DNA from: JAEXOD01 sp937930275
GTDB taxonomy: Bacteria; Bacteroidota; Ignavibacteria; Ignavibacteriales; Melioribacteraceae
Length of the DNA stretch: 64,000 bases
Direction: 5' to 3'
NCBI GenBank assembly: GCA_036733965.1
Contig: DAIMZL010000002.1
Coordinates: forward strand, 53,337 to 117,336
Position numbers and translations under genes: made by a program. The first letter of the stretch is position 1; the number at the start of each line of letters is the position of its first letter. Shown one piece after another: positions 32,532 through 40,678 of this stretch. The notes under the pieces are model-generated. The model did not search any database. It saw nothing but the letters and a program-made list of their open reading frames with translations, and was not told where the DNA came from.

Positions 32532-33247
32532 TAAAATTTAAGTTTTCAAAAGCCGCTATTCCAAATTCTTTTACTGCAATGAACATTATTTGCGGTTTTT
32601 TTTCAATTGTGTATGCTTCTCAGGATTTATTTACGGTAGCTGCAATATTTATTATTGTAGCGTCAATTTTTGACGCATTAGACGGGATGATTGCCCGTTT
32701 TTTCAAAATCTCAAGTTCTTTTGGCGTTGAATTAGATTCTCTTTCAGATGTTGTTAGTTTTGGAGCTGCACCTGCTTTTTTAATTTATAAAAGTTATTTG
32801 CACACATACGAATTTTGGGGTATTGTTTTAAGTTCGTTTGTATTAGTTTTTGGTGCTTTTCGTCTTGCCCGTTTTAATACTACATTAGAAGATATTGAAA
32901 CAAAACATGATTTTAAGGGTCTTCCGATTCCCGTGCAAGCTATAACCCTTTCTTCATTTATTATCAGTTTTTCTAAAAACGGTATTATACAACCCCCTTT
33001 TCATTTGCTTATAATTCCTTTAATTTTACTTTTATCTTTTTTAATGGTTAGTAAAGTTAGATATAATGCACTTCCTAAAATGAAAAATACAAGTCTTAAA
33101 GGAAAAATAATTTATCTTTCTATTTTAGTAATAGGACTTATATTGCTTGTATTAACCGGCGGAAATATCTTATTTTATATGTTTATTTCTTTAGTTTTAT
33201 TTGGTATCTTAAGAAGTTTATATTATTTTATTATCGAAAAAATTTAA
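32528..33247 (+). CDS. pssA: CDP-diacylglycerol-serine O-phosphatidyltransferase
   Basis: A 239-residue polytopic protein with the CDP-alcohol phosphotransferase motif D49-x2-D52-G-x2-A-R-x8-G-x3-D70-x3-D74, read directly as DALDGMIARFF...GVELDSLSD. It makes phosphatidylserine from CDP-diacylglycerol and serine, feeding psd. It overlaps psd (ATGA) and is followed by purS after 19 nt. Confidence 0.96.
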   Translation: MIKFKFSKAAIPNSFTAMNIICGFFSIVYASQDLFTVAAIFIIVASIFDALDGMIARFFKISSSFGVELDSLSDVVSFGAAPAFLIYKSYLHTYEFWGIVLSSFVLVFGAFRLARFNTTLEDIETKHDFKGLPIPVQAITLSSFIISFSKNGIIQPPFHLLIIPLILLLSFLMVSKVRYNALPKMKNTSLKGKIIYLSILVIGLILLVLTGGNILFYMFISLVLFGILRSLYYFIIEKI

Positions 33248-33266
33248 TAACAAAATAGAGAATAAA

Positions 33267-33518
33267 TTGTATCAAGTAACGGTAATTGTAAAGCGCAGAC
33301 CGACTATAGTTGATCCACAAGGTAAAGCTGTGGAACAAGGAGCCAAATTATTAGGTTTTAATAATGTCTCTAATACAAGAATAGGTAAATATATTCAATT
33401 TAATATTAACACTGATGATTATATTTTGGCAAAATCTGAAGTTGAAGAATATTGCAAAAAGCTTTTATCAAATATGATAATTGAAGATTACGAATATACG
33501 TTGGAAGAAGTAAAATGA
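33267..33518 (+). CDS. purS: Phosphoribosylformylglycinamidine synthase subunit PurS
   Basis: An 83-residue protein starting at TTG 33267 (YQVTVIVKRRPTIVDPQGKAVEQGAKLLGF). It has the PurS pattern with LGF..V...RIGKYIQFNI. PurS assembles with PurQ and small PurL to convert FGAR to FGAM in purine synthesis. The TTG start matches the family N-terminus exactly. It overlaps purQ by 4 nt; purL is not in the window. Confidence 0.95.
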   Translation: MYQVTVIVKRRPTIVDPQGKAVEQGAKLLGFNNVSNTRIGKYIQFNINTDDYILAKSEVEEYCKKLLSNMIIEDYEYTLEEVK

Positions 33519-34210
33519 ACCCAAAATTTGGTGTTGTAGTTTTCCCCGGTTCCAATTGCGATCATGACGCATACTATAGTCTTAAAAAAATCTTAGACCA
33601 AGATACTCAGTTTTTATGGCATAAAGATAAAGATTTAAAAAATAGTGATGTTATTGTGCTACCGGGTGGCTTTTCATACGGTGATTATTTGCGAACAGGT
33701 GCTATAGCAAGTCTTTCTCCTATTATGCAAAACGTAATTGAATTTGGAAACAAAGGGGGCATCATTATCGGAATTTGCAATGGTTTTCAAATTTTATTGG
33801 AAAGCGGTTTACTCCCCGGCGTTTTAATTCAAAATACATCGCTTAAATTCATTTGCAAAGATGTATTTCTTTCTGTTACTAATAAAAATACTTCATTTAC
33901 TTCTAAAATCACAAAAGATATAATTAAAGTTCCTATTGCACATGGTGACGGAAACTACTTTGCAGATGCCGAAACAATTAACGAACTTAAAAAAAATAAT
34001 CAAATAGTTTTTAAATACTCTTCGGCAACCGGAGAAGTTACGGATGAGTTTAATCCAAACGGCACAATAGAAAATATTGCCGGAATAATTAACAAAAAAG
34101 GAAATATTTTGGGAATGATGCCTCATCCTGAAAGAAGTTGCGACCCATTATTGGGAAATACGGACGGACAAGAGATTTTCAAATCAATAATTAGCAATTT
34201 CATAAAATAA
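33515..34210 (+). CDS. purQ: Phosphoribosylformylglycinamidine synthase, glutaminase subunit PurQ
   Basis: A 231-residue class I glutamine amidotransferase with FPGSNCDHDAYY, LPGGFSYGDYLR, nucleophile C88 in GIICNGFQ-like GICNGFQILLESG, and the His/Glu pair in GMMPHPERS. It supplies ammonia from glutamine to PurL. All catalytic residues are intact, in contrast to the HisH-like protein at 40094. Overlap ATGA with purS. Confidence 0.97.
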   Translation: MNPKFGVVVFPGSNCDHDAYYSLKKILDQDTQFLWHKDKDLKNSDVIVLPGGFSYGDYLRTGAIASLSPIMQNVIEFGNKGGIIIGICNGFQILLESGLLPGVLIQNTSLKFICKDVFLSVTNKNTSFTSKITKDIIKVPIAHGDGNYFADAETINELKKNNQIVFKYSSATGEVTDEFNPNGTIENIAGIINKKGNILGMMPHPERSCDPLLGNTDGQEIFKSIISNFIK

Positions 34211-34222
34211 AAGGAGAATTTT

Positions 34223-34414
34223 ATGTTTAATATAGGTACAGGCGAATTAATATTAATAATTGTTGTAATTATTATATTATTCGGCGCAAAAAAAATTCCG
34301 GAATTGGCACAGGGAGTCGGAAAAGGACTGAAAGAATTTAAAAAAGCAATGAAAGACGTTGAAACAGAAATAAAATCTGTTGATACGGAAAAAAAGGACG
34401 AAGAAAAAAAATAA
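34223..34414 (+). CDS. tatA: Sec-independent translocase subunit TatA
   Basis: A 63-residue protein with one membrane helix (about 8-22), the hinge FGAKKIPELAQGVGKG, an amphipathic helix, and a charged tail. TatA oligomers form the pore for folded proteins. tatC is not nearby. Ribosome-binding site is AAGGAG. It lies 12 nt after purQ and 25 nt before gatA. Confidence 0.94.
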   Translation: MFNIGTGELILIIVVIIILFGAKKIPELAQGVGKGLKEFKKAMKDVETEIKSVDTEKKDEEKK

Positions 34415-34439
34415 TTAATCAATTTGGGAGTTCCAATTT

Positions 34440-35855
34440 TTGATTTATAATAACCATAGCAAAAAGAAGCAGTTAATTTTTGAAGGGAAGCTTTCATTAA
34501 AACAAAATGTATCCGAATTTTTAAACAAAATTGATAATAATAAACATTTAAATGCATTTAACTTTATAAATTTAAATGTTCTTGAACAAGCAGAAGAAAT
34601 TGAACAAAAGATTAAAAACAACACTGCCGGTATTCTTGCCGGAATGGTGGTTGCTGTTAAAGATAATATTCTTCAAAAGGATATTCCGAATACTTGTTCT
34701 TCAAAAATGTTAAAAAACTACATTTCCGTTTACAATGCAACTGTTATCGAACGTTTAATAAATGAAGATGCAATTATAATTGGTAGAACAAATTGCGATG
34801 AATTTGCTATGGGTTCTTCAAACGAAAACTCTTATTTTGGAAACGTTTTAAATCCCCATGATAATCAAAGAGTTTCCGGCGGTAGCAGCGGAGGTTCTGC
34901 TGTTGCCGTTGCTTCAAAGTTATGTGACACAGCTTTAGGAAGTGATACAGGAGGATCAATTAGGCAACCTGCAGCTTTTTGCGGCGTTATAGGAGTAAAA
35001 CCGTCTTATGGTTTAGTTTCAAGATTTGGATTAACCGCCTTCGCTTCATCTTTCGATTCAATTGGTTGTTTTTCAAATAATATAGATGATGCAGCTTTAG
35101 TTTTGCAAGTAATTTCCGGAAATGACCCAAAAGATTCAACTTCCGTGAAAGCAGAAAAATTTAATTTCTCTGCTATCGATAATTTTAATAAACTTAAAAT
35201 TGGCTTGCCTAAAGAATATTTTTCGGATGGTTTGGATTCTGAGATTAAAAAACAAATTAATACATTTATTGATAGGATTAAATCTTTAGGTCACGAAATA
35301 ATAGATATAAATTTACCTAACACCGAGTATAGCATAGCAACTTATTATATACTAACTACTGCAGAGGCTTCATCCAATTTAGAACGTTTTGACGGTGTGA
35401 GATTTGGATACCGGTCAAGTTCATCAACCTCATTATCTGATATGTTTATAAATTCTCGTACAGAAGGTTTTGGTGACGAAGTTAAACGTAGAATTATGCT
35501 TGGTACATTTGTATTATCAACCGGCTATTATGATGCCTATTATAGAAAAGCGCAAAAAGTTAGACGTTTAATTAAAGATGATTTTAATAAAGCATTTCAA
35601 TCGGTCGATATTATTTTAACTCCGACTACTCCGACTGTTGCTTTTAAAATTGGAGAAAAATCAACTGATCCGTTAGAAATGTATTTAAGTGATATATATA
35701 CAACCTCTGCAAATTTAGCCGGCATTCCGGGAATAAACATACCGATCGGTAATAATAAAGACGGTTTACCCATAGGTGCGCAATTAATGGCTAAACAGTT
35801 TGACGAAAAGATATTATTCTCATTCATAAAACAAATAGACGAATTTTTAAAATAA
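34440..35855 (+). CDS. gatA: Glutamyl-tRNA(Gln) amidotransferase subunit A
   Basis: A 471-residue amidase-signature protein. The Ser-cisSer-Lys triad is readable: K74 in VAVKDNI, S149 in VSGGSSGGSAVAVAS, and S173 in SDTGGSIRQPA, with the usual 75 and 24 residue spacings. It releases ammonia for the GatB transamidase that makes Gln-tRNA(Gln) or Asn-tRNA(Asn). It starts at TTG 34440, 11 nt after GGGAG. gatB and gatC are not in the window. Confidence 0.95.
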   Translation: MIYNNHSKKKQLIFEGKLSLKQNVSEFLNKIDNNKHLNAFNFINLNVLEQAEEIEQKIKNNTAGILAGMVVAVKDNILQKDIPNTCSSKMLKNYISVYNATVIERLINEDAIIIGRTNCDEFAMGSSNENSYFGNVLNPHDNQRVSGGSSGGSAVAVASKLCDTALGSDTGGSIRQPAAFCGVIGVKPSYGLVSRFGLTAFASSFDSIGCFSNNIDDAALVLQVISGNDPKDSTSVKAEKFNFSAIDNFNKLKIGLPKEYFSDGLDSEIKKQINTFIDRIKSLGHEIIDINLPNTEYSIATYYILTTAEASSNLERFDGVRFGYRSSSSTSLSDMFINSRTEGFGDEVKRRIMLGTFVLSTGYYDAYYRKAQKVRRLIKDDFNKAFQSVDIILTPTTPTVAFKIGEKSTDPLEMYLSDIYTTSANLAGIPGINIPIGNNKDGLPIGAQLMAKQFDEKILFSFIKQIDEFLK

Positions 35856-35872
35856 AAGTATCAGGTAAACCC

Positions 35873-36745
35873 ATGAGTATTTTATTAGACAAAACTACAA
35901 AAGTATTAGTACAAGGAATAACCGGTGGTGAAGGTTCTTTCCATGCACAACAAATGGCAGAATACGGAACAAATGTTATTGCCGGTGTTACCCCGGGTAA
36001 AGGCGGAACGACTCATAACGGAATACCCGTTTTTAATACAGTTAAAGAAGCCGTAAAAGCTACCGGCGCAAATGCGGCTGCAATTTTTGTTCCTCCGGCT
36101 TTTGCTGCAGATGCTATATTGGAAGATGCAGATGCAGGAATTGAACTTATTGTATGTATTACCGAAGGGATTCCGGCTGATGATATGGTAAAAGTTTATA
36201 ATGTTATTAAACATAAAAATGTAAGATTAATAGGACCAAACTGCCCCGGAATTATTTCACCAGGTAAAGCAAAAATTGGCATTATGCCCGGATTTATCCA
36301 TTTACCCGGTAACATCGGTGTAGTATCCCGTAGCGGAACTTTGACTTACGAAGCTGTAAAACAATTATCAGATTTAGGTATCGGTCAATCTTCATGTGTT
36401 GGGATCGGTGGTGACCCAGTTATCGGTTCAAGATTTATTGATATCATCAAATTATTTAATGATGATCCTGATACGGCAGGTATAATTATGATCGGAGAAA
36501 TTGGCGGAAGTGCCGAAGAAGAAGCAGCAAGTTTTATTAAAGATAACGTAAAAAAACCGGTTGTCGGGTTTATTGCGGGACAAACAGCTCCTCCGGGAAG
36601 ACGCATGGGACATGCCGGCGCTATTATATCAGGCGGAAAAGGAACTGCAAAAGAAAAAATGGAATTTATGAAAGAGTGCGGTATTGCAGTTGTTCAATCA
36701 CCGGCTGAAATTGGAATTACAATGAAAAAACTTTTAGAAAAATAG
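35873..36745 (+). CDS. sucD: Succinyl-CoA synthetase subunit alpha
   Basis: A 290-residue protein with CoA-binding QGITGGEGSFHAQQM, GPNCPGIISPGKAKIGIMPG, and phospho-histidine H247 in GRRMGHAGAIISGG. It forms the TCA-cycle enzyme making succinate and ATP or GTP from succinyl-CoA with the SucC beta subunit, which is not adjacent. It is 9 nt before ndk, which can exchange the nucleoside triphosphate product. Confidence 0.97.
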   Translation: MSILLDKTTKVLVQGITGGEGSFHAQQMAEYGTNVIAGVTPGKGGTTHNGIPVFNTVKEAVKATGANAAAIFVPPAFAADAILEDADAGIELIVCITEGIPADDMVKVYNVIKHKNVRLIGPNCPGIISPGKAKIGIMPGFIHLPGNIGVVSRSGTLTYEAVKQLSDLGIGQSSCVGIGGDPVIGSRFIDIIKLFNDDPDTAGIIMIGEIGGSAEEEAASFIKDNVKKPVVGFIAGQTAPPGRRMGHAGAIISGGKGTAKEKMEFMKECGIAVVQSPAEIGITMKKLLEK

Positions 36746-36754
36746 GAGTTAAAT

Positions 36755-37186
36755 TTGAATAATAGAACTTTAGCTATTTTAAAACCGGATTGTTTGCAAA
36801 ATAATTTTGTTGGTCAGGTTATCACAAAAATTACCGAAGCGGGTTTTAAAATAATTGCATTAAAATCCGTAAAACTCACTTCCGATTCAGCAAAAGGATT
36901 TTACGAAGTACATAAAGAAAGACCTTTTTTTAACGATCTTGTTGAATACATGACGTCCGGTCCTTGCATTCCTATTGTATTGGAAAAAGAGAATGCTGTA
37001 ATAGAATTTAGAAAACTAATAGGTGCTACCGATCCGGCCAAAGCAGAAGAAGGCACAATAAGAAAATTATTTGCTAAAAGTATGCAGGAAAATACAGTAC
37101 ACGGTAGTGATTCCGATGAAAATGCAGCTAAAGAAATTTCACATTTTTTTAGCAGAAGAGAGTTGTTAGATTTAACAGGTTTTTAA
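36755..37186 (+). CDS. ndk: Nucleoside diphosphate kinase
   Basis: A 143-residue protein with ILKPDCLQNNFVGQVI at the N-terminus and phospho-histidine H116 in NTVHGSDSDENA. It equilibrates nucleoside di- and triphosphates. It starts at TTG 36755 preceded by AGGAG at 36743-36747, matching the family N-terminus. It is 1 nt from the Nudix gene. Confidence 0.97.
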   Translation: MNNRTLAILKPDCLQNNFVGQVITKITEAGFKIIALKSVKLTSDSAKGFYEVHKERPFFNDLVEYMTSGPCIPIVLEKENAVIEFRKLIGATDPAKAEEGTIRKLFAKSMQENTVHGSDSDENAAKEISHFFSRRELLDLTGF

Positions 37187-37187
37187 T

Positions 37188-37721
37188 TTGCTTAAAAAAT
37201 GGGAAAAACTTTCCGAAACTACATTTGCCGACAATAAGTATTGGACTTATAAAATTGATCGGTTTAAAATAAATGATGAGGTTGAAGGGGAATACCATTA
37301 CGTCCAAACACGAGGATCGTCAATGGTAATCCCTATTAATTCCGAGAATAAAATTTTACTTACTAAGCAATATCGCTACTTAAATAATACAGAAAGTTAC
37401 GAATTTCCGTGCGGCGGAGTTGAAGAAGGTTTATCAAGCCAAGAAAATGCACTTAAAGAATTAAGAGAAGAAAGCGGTTTTAGTTGTAACAAGTTAGTTA
37501 AAATTGGTTATTTTGCACCTTACTCAGGCGTAGCAGACGAAATTTGTGATGTGTATATTGCAAAAGATCTATACTACTCCCCTCTTAATGCAGATGACAC
37601 GGAAGATTTTGAGGTCGAGTTTTTTACTATAGCAGAAATTGAAAAAATGATAGAAGATAATATAATTTGGGATGGAATGTCGCTTGCTGCGTGGATACTT
37701 GCAAAAAATAAATTAGGGTGA
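37188..37721 (+). CDS. Nudix hydrolase, ADP-ribose pyrophosphatase-like
   Basis: A 177-residue protein starting at TTG 37188. A complete Nudix box is at residues 76-98 (GGVEEGLSSQENALKELREE plus SGF). The preceding region, ILLTKQYRYLNNTESYEFPCG, is typical of ADP-sugar pyrophosphatases, as is the later GYFAPYSGVADE. It cleaves nucleoside diphosphate derivatives; ADP-ribose is the likeliest substrate but this is not certain. It lies between ndk and namZ with gaps of 1 and 4 nt. Confidence 0.9.
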   Translation: MLKKWEKLSETTFADNKYWTYKIDRFKINDEVEGEYHYVQTRGSSMVIPINSENKILLTKQYRYLNNTESYEFPCGGVEEGLSSQENALKELREESGFSCNKLVKIGYFAPYSGVADEICDVYIAKDLYYSPLNADDTEDFEVEFFTIAEIEKMIEDNIIWDGMSLAAWILAKNKLG

Positions 37722-37725
37722 TATT

Positions 37726-38976
37726 ATGATACGATTTACTTTTTCTTTTTTAATTTTGACTTATTCTTTAATTTATAGTTACCAACAAAACAATCTGAAA
37801 GAATCTGTTAAAACCGGTGCTGATATTTTAATTGAAGAGAAATTAGACGAGCTTAAAAATAAAAATATCGGCATTGTTACTAATCATACCGCTGTTCTTA
37901 AAAATGGTACACACATTGTAGATACTTTATCTAATATTAAAAACGTTAATATTGTTGCATTATTTGGACCCGAACACGGAATAAGAGGAGATGCACCGGA
38001 CGGACATACAATTACAGACGGGAAAGATCCCAAAACCGGAATCCCAGTTTATTCATTATACGGTAAAATTAACAAACCGACTAAAGAAATGCTTAAAAAT
38101 GTTGATGTTCTAATATTTGATATCCAAGATATCGGAGCTCGTTTTTACACTTTTATTTCTACGTTGTATTATACATTACAAGCCGGCGCCGAAAATAATA
38201 TTCCGGTAATAATATTAGATCGTCCTAATCCTATTGGCGGTATTAATGTTTGCGGAAATATCACCGAAAAGGAATATTTATCTTTTGTCGGTATTGCACC
38301 TATTGCAATTCAACACGGCATGACTGTTGGCGAACTTGCTTGTTTTTTTAACGGTGAAGGATTATTGGGAGAAGGATTAAAGGTTAATTTAGAGGTTATA
38401 AAAGTAAAAAATTGGAAAAGATCACAATTATATTCCGAGACTGATTTAAATTGGATCAATCCATCACCTAATATGGTTAGCTTGGAAGCGGCAATGGTTT
38501 ATCCGGGTTTATGTTTACTTGAAGGAACAAATGTTTCTGAAGGACGCGGTACTAAAAAACCGTTCTTGACTTGTGGTGCTCCGTACATAATTAGTGATGA
38601 ATTAATTACAGCACTTAGGAAATACAATTTTGAGGGAGTAGATTTTTTACCGACAACTTATACTCCTATTGATATTCCTAACATGGCTTCTAATCCAAAA
38701 TATAAAAACTTAACTTGTAACGGAATTGAAATAATAATTGACAAAACTAAAAATTTTGATGCCGTAAAATTAGGAATTACAATAATATACGAAATAAACA
38801 AAATTTATAAGGGTAAATTTGAATTTAGAAAAAAATCAATAGATAGGCTTTACGGAAGTTCTAAGTTATTTGACTATATAACCGAAGGGAAATCTCTTGA
38901 TGATATTTTCAATTCATGGAATCCGGATTTAAAGAAATTTAAAGAACAAAGAACAAAATATTTATTATATAATTAG
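37726..38976 (+). CDS. NamZ-like exo-beta-N-acetylmuramidase (DUF1343)
   Basis: A 416-residue protein with a signal peptide (MIRFTFSFLILTYSLIYSY) and the DUF1343 signatures IGIVTNHTAV, ALFGPEHGIRGDA, VYSLYGK, FDIQDIGARFYTF, LDRPNPIGG and GLCLLEGTNVSEGRGT. The characterised member NamZ removes terminal N-acetylmuramic acid from peptidoglycan fragments. It would act in the periplasm in wall recycling. It is 8 nt before the following lipoprotein gene. Confidence 0.92.
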   Translation: MIRFTFSFLILTYSLIYSYQQNNLKESVKTGADILIEEKLDELKNKNIGIVTNHTAVLKNGTHIVDTLSNIKNVNIVALFGPEHGIRGDAPDGHTITDGKDPKTGIPVYSLYGKINKPTKEMLKNVDVLIFDIQDIGARFYTFISTLYYTLQAGAENNIPVIILDRPNPIGGINVCGNITEKEYLSFVGIAPIAIQHGMTVGELACFFNGEGLLGEGLKVNLEVIKVKNWKRSQLYSETDLNWINPSPNMVSLEAAMVYPGLCLLEGTNVSEGRGTKKPFLTCGAPYIISDELITALRKYNFEGVDFLPTTYTPIDIPNMASNPKYKNLTCNGIEIIIDKTKNFDAVKLGITIIYEINKIYKGKFEFRKKSIDRLYGSSKLFDYITEGKSLDDIFNSWNPDLKKFKEQRTKYLLYN

Positions 38977-38984
38977 AGAGGAAT

Positions 38985-39977
38985 ATGAAAAGAGCACTTT
39001 TATTTTTATTGATCGTTGCGTTATTTGTTTCATGCGGAAGCAACGATAAAAAAGAATCAACGAAACCGGAAGTTGAAGATGTAGGCGGAAAAACATTTGA
39101 TTTAGCTTATAAATTTAAAGCCGGAGATAAATTTTCATACAAAATGAAAACTGTATCGGGACAAGGACAAGAAATGAAAACTGATTCCGTTCGCAAAACC
39201 GAATTAAACCAGACTGTAAATTACAAGTTCGATTTTGAAGTTAGAGAAGTAGATAATGATAAAAATACAGAATTTAGTGTTATTTTATCGGAAATTAGTG
39301 TAGATGTAAGTGCAAACGGTAAAAAATTTCAATATACAGGCGGTAAAAAATTAAATGACGATGAAAAGAAAAACTTTATAGAATATGAAGCTATGTATAA
39401 AGTTCCTTTCGGAATTAGAGTAAATAAAATTGGTGAAATAGTCGAAGTATTTAAAACCTCTAAAATTGTTGATAATATTATTGAATTGCAAGGATTAAAA
39501 GATAGTGTTAAAAACGAAGATAAGCAACAATATCTTGTAAATATGAACGAAACAGCAATTAAACCTTTATTACAACAATTTTTCAGAAGATTACCCGAAA
39601 AGAAAATCGGAAAAGATTCGACTTGGACTTTCTCCTATCCTTCAGCTTTAATGGTATATAAACTTAATAATACTACAATTTACACTGTAAGAAATTTCTT
39701 AAAACAAGACGATGAATTACTTGCTAATATCGATTTATCATTAAGTACTTCTTATGAAGGGAAAAATAAAGTAACCGAACGAGGGGTAAACTATACTTTT
39801 AGCGAACCCAAAATTTCGGGATCAGGTAATATTTTGTTCAACGTAGATAAAGGTATTTTACAAAAAGCCGAAACAAATACTAAACTCGAATTAAATTTAC
39901 TTATGCAAGCTCAAGGCATTACCGCAACACGTAAAGATTTTTCGGGAAATACAAATTATATAGAATTGGTTAAATAA
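38985..39977 (+). CDS. Lipoprotein of unknown function (resembles DUF6263)
   Basis: A 330-residue protein with a clear lipoprotein signal (MKRALLFLLIVALFVSCGSN; lipidation at C17). The mature part is beta-rich: LAYKFKAGDKFSYKM, FEVREVDNDKNTEFSVIL, and GSGNILFNVDKGILQKAETNTKLEL, a pattern of paired strands. It recalls the DUF6263 family of Bacteroidota lipoproteins, but I cannot confirm this. It is the last gene of the psd-to-lipoprotein run, ending at a terminator. Confidence 0.82.
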   Translation: MKRALLFLLIVALFVSCGSNDKKESTKPEVEDVGGKTFDLAYKFKAGDKFSYKMKTVSGQGQEMKTDSVRKTELNQTVNYKFDFEVREVDNDKNTEFSVILSEISVDVSANGKKFQYTGGKKLNDDEKKNFIEYEAMYKVPFGIRVNKIGEIVEVFKTSKIVDNIIELQGLKDSVKNEDKQQYLVNMNETAIKPLLQQFFRRLPEKKIGKDSTWTFSYPSALMVYKLNNTTIYTVRNFLKQDDELLANIDLSLSTSYEGKNKVTERGVNYTFSEPKISGSGNILFNVDKGILQKAETNTKLELNLLMQAQGITATRKDFSGNTNYIELVK

Positions 39978-39998
39978 AAACTTATTTTGGATTCTTAT

Positions 39999-40027
39999 AA
40001 AAAAGGGCTTATTAAAAGCCCTTTTTT
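39999..40027 (+). terminator. Rho-independent terminator of the psd-namZ run
   Basis: Perfect 12-bp stem AAAAAAGGGCTT (39999-40010) / AAGCCCTTTTTT (40016-40027) with a 5-nt loop. It lies 21 nt after the lipoprotein stop. The A-run on the other side lets it also stop minus-strand transcription, which ends nearby at 40094. Confidence 0.92.
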
Positions 40028-40093
40028 TATTAATTTTTCTATTATTAAATATTCAATTCATAAATTAAACAGCTTAATAATACTCCGCCTATT

Positions 40094-40675
40094 TTATAAG
40101 CTTATAGCCTCAAAAATTAATTTACTAATAATTTTATTATCTTTACCAAAATCCATATTAATTCCGATATAGTTATTGTATTTATCTATTAAACTTACAG
40201 GTAATCCGTTAATTTTGGAAGATATACAAGTATTATCATTTTCTAAAATGTAAAAATCACTTTTGTAATTAATTTCTCCTTTTAACCAATTAAAATTTAA
40301 ACATGAGTGCTTAGTATAATTAAAGTCAGAATTTTTTAGGATTATATTTTGTGTTTCGTTAAACTTGTAAACATCCGAGTGCAATAGTCCTAAACCGCAT
40401 AAATTACTCCCTATAATATTAGAGCACATCAAAAACATTCCGTTATTAATTCCAATAATCTTTCTGTTTAAGATTTTAATAACATTAGAAAGATTAAAAA
40501 GTTGAAGTTTTCTATTAGCTTTTAGTAAATCACCACAATCCGGCATAATAATAACGTCTGATGTACATAAATTAATTTCATCAGTAATCATTTTAACTGC
40601 AAAATCAAACTCGGAAAGTAAATTCATAATCCTTTCCGAATTAATATTATCATAATTTACTATAGATACTTTCAT
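40094..40675 (-). CDS. HisH-like class I glutamine amidotransferase lacking catalytic residues
   Basis: A 193-residue protein whose layout follows HisH: KVSIVNYDN at the N-terminus, IIMPDCGDL for LPGVGAF, GINNGMFLM for GICLGMQLL, GLGLLHSDVYKF for GLGLI-G-V, and GINMDFGKDNKI for GVQFHPEKS. The nucleophile Cys is Asn77, and the catalytic His and Glu positions are D175 and G177, so glutaminase activity is not expected. The frame is intact, with no stop or shift. It starts 3 nt after the large fusion gene, suggesting that it is translated with it. The alignment is by eye; a distant non-HisH member of the superfamily is possible. Confidence 0.65.
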   Translation of the reverse strand: MKVSIVNYDNINSERIMNLLSEFDFAVKMITDEINLCTSDVIIMPDCGDLLKANRKLQLFNLSNVIKILNRKIIGINNGMFLMCSNIIGSNLCGLGLLHSDVYKFNETQNIILKNSDFNYTKHSCLNFNWLKGEINYKSDFYILENDNTCISSKINGLPVSLIDKYNNYIGINMDFGKDNKIISKLIFEAISL

Positions 40676-40678
40676 ATA

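Noticed and set aside
39987..40172. Plus-strand frame of 61 codons after the lipoprotein gene
   Set aside because: Spans the terminator and then the antisense end of the HisH-like gene; no start signal.
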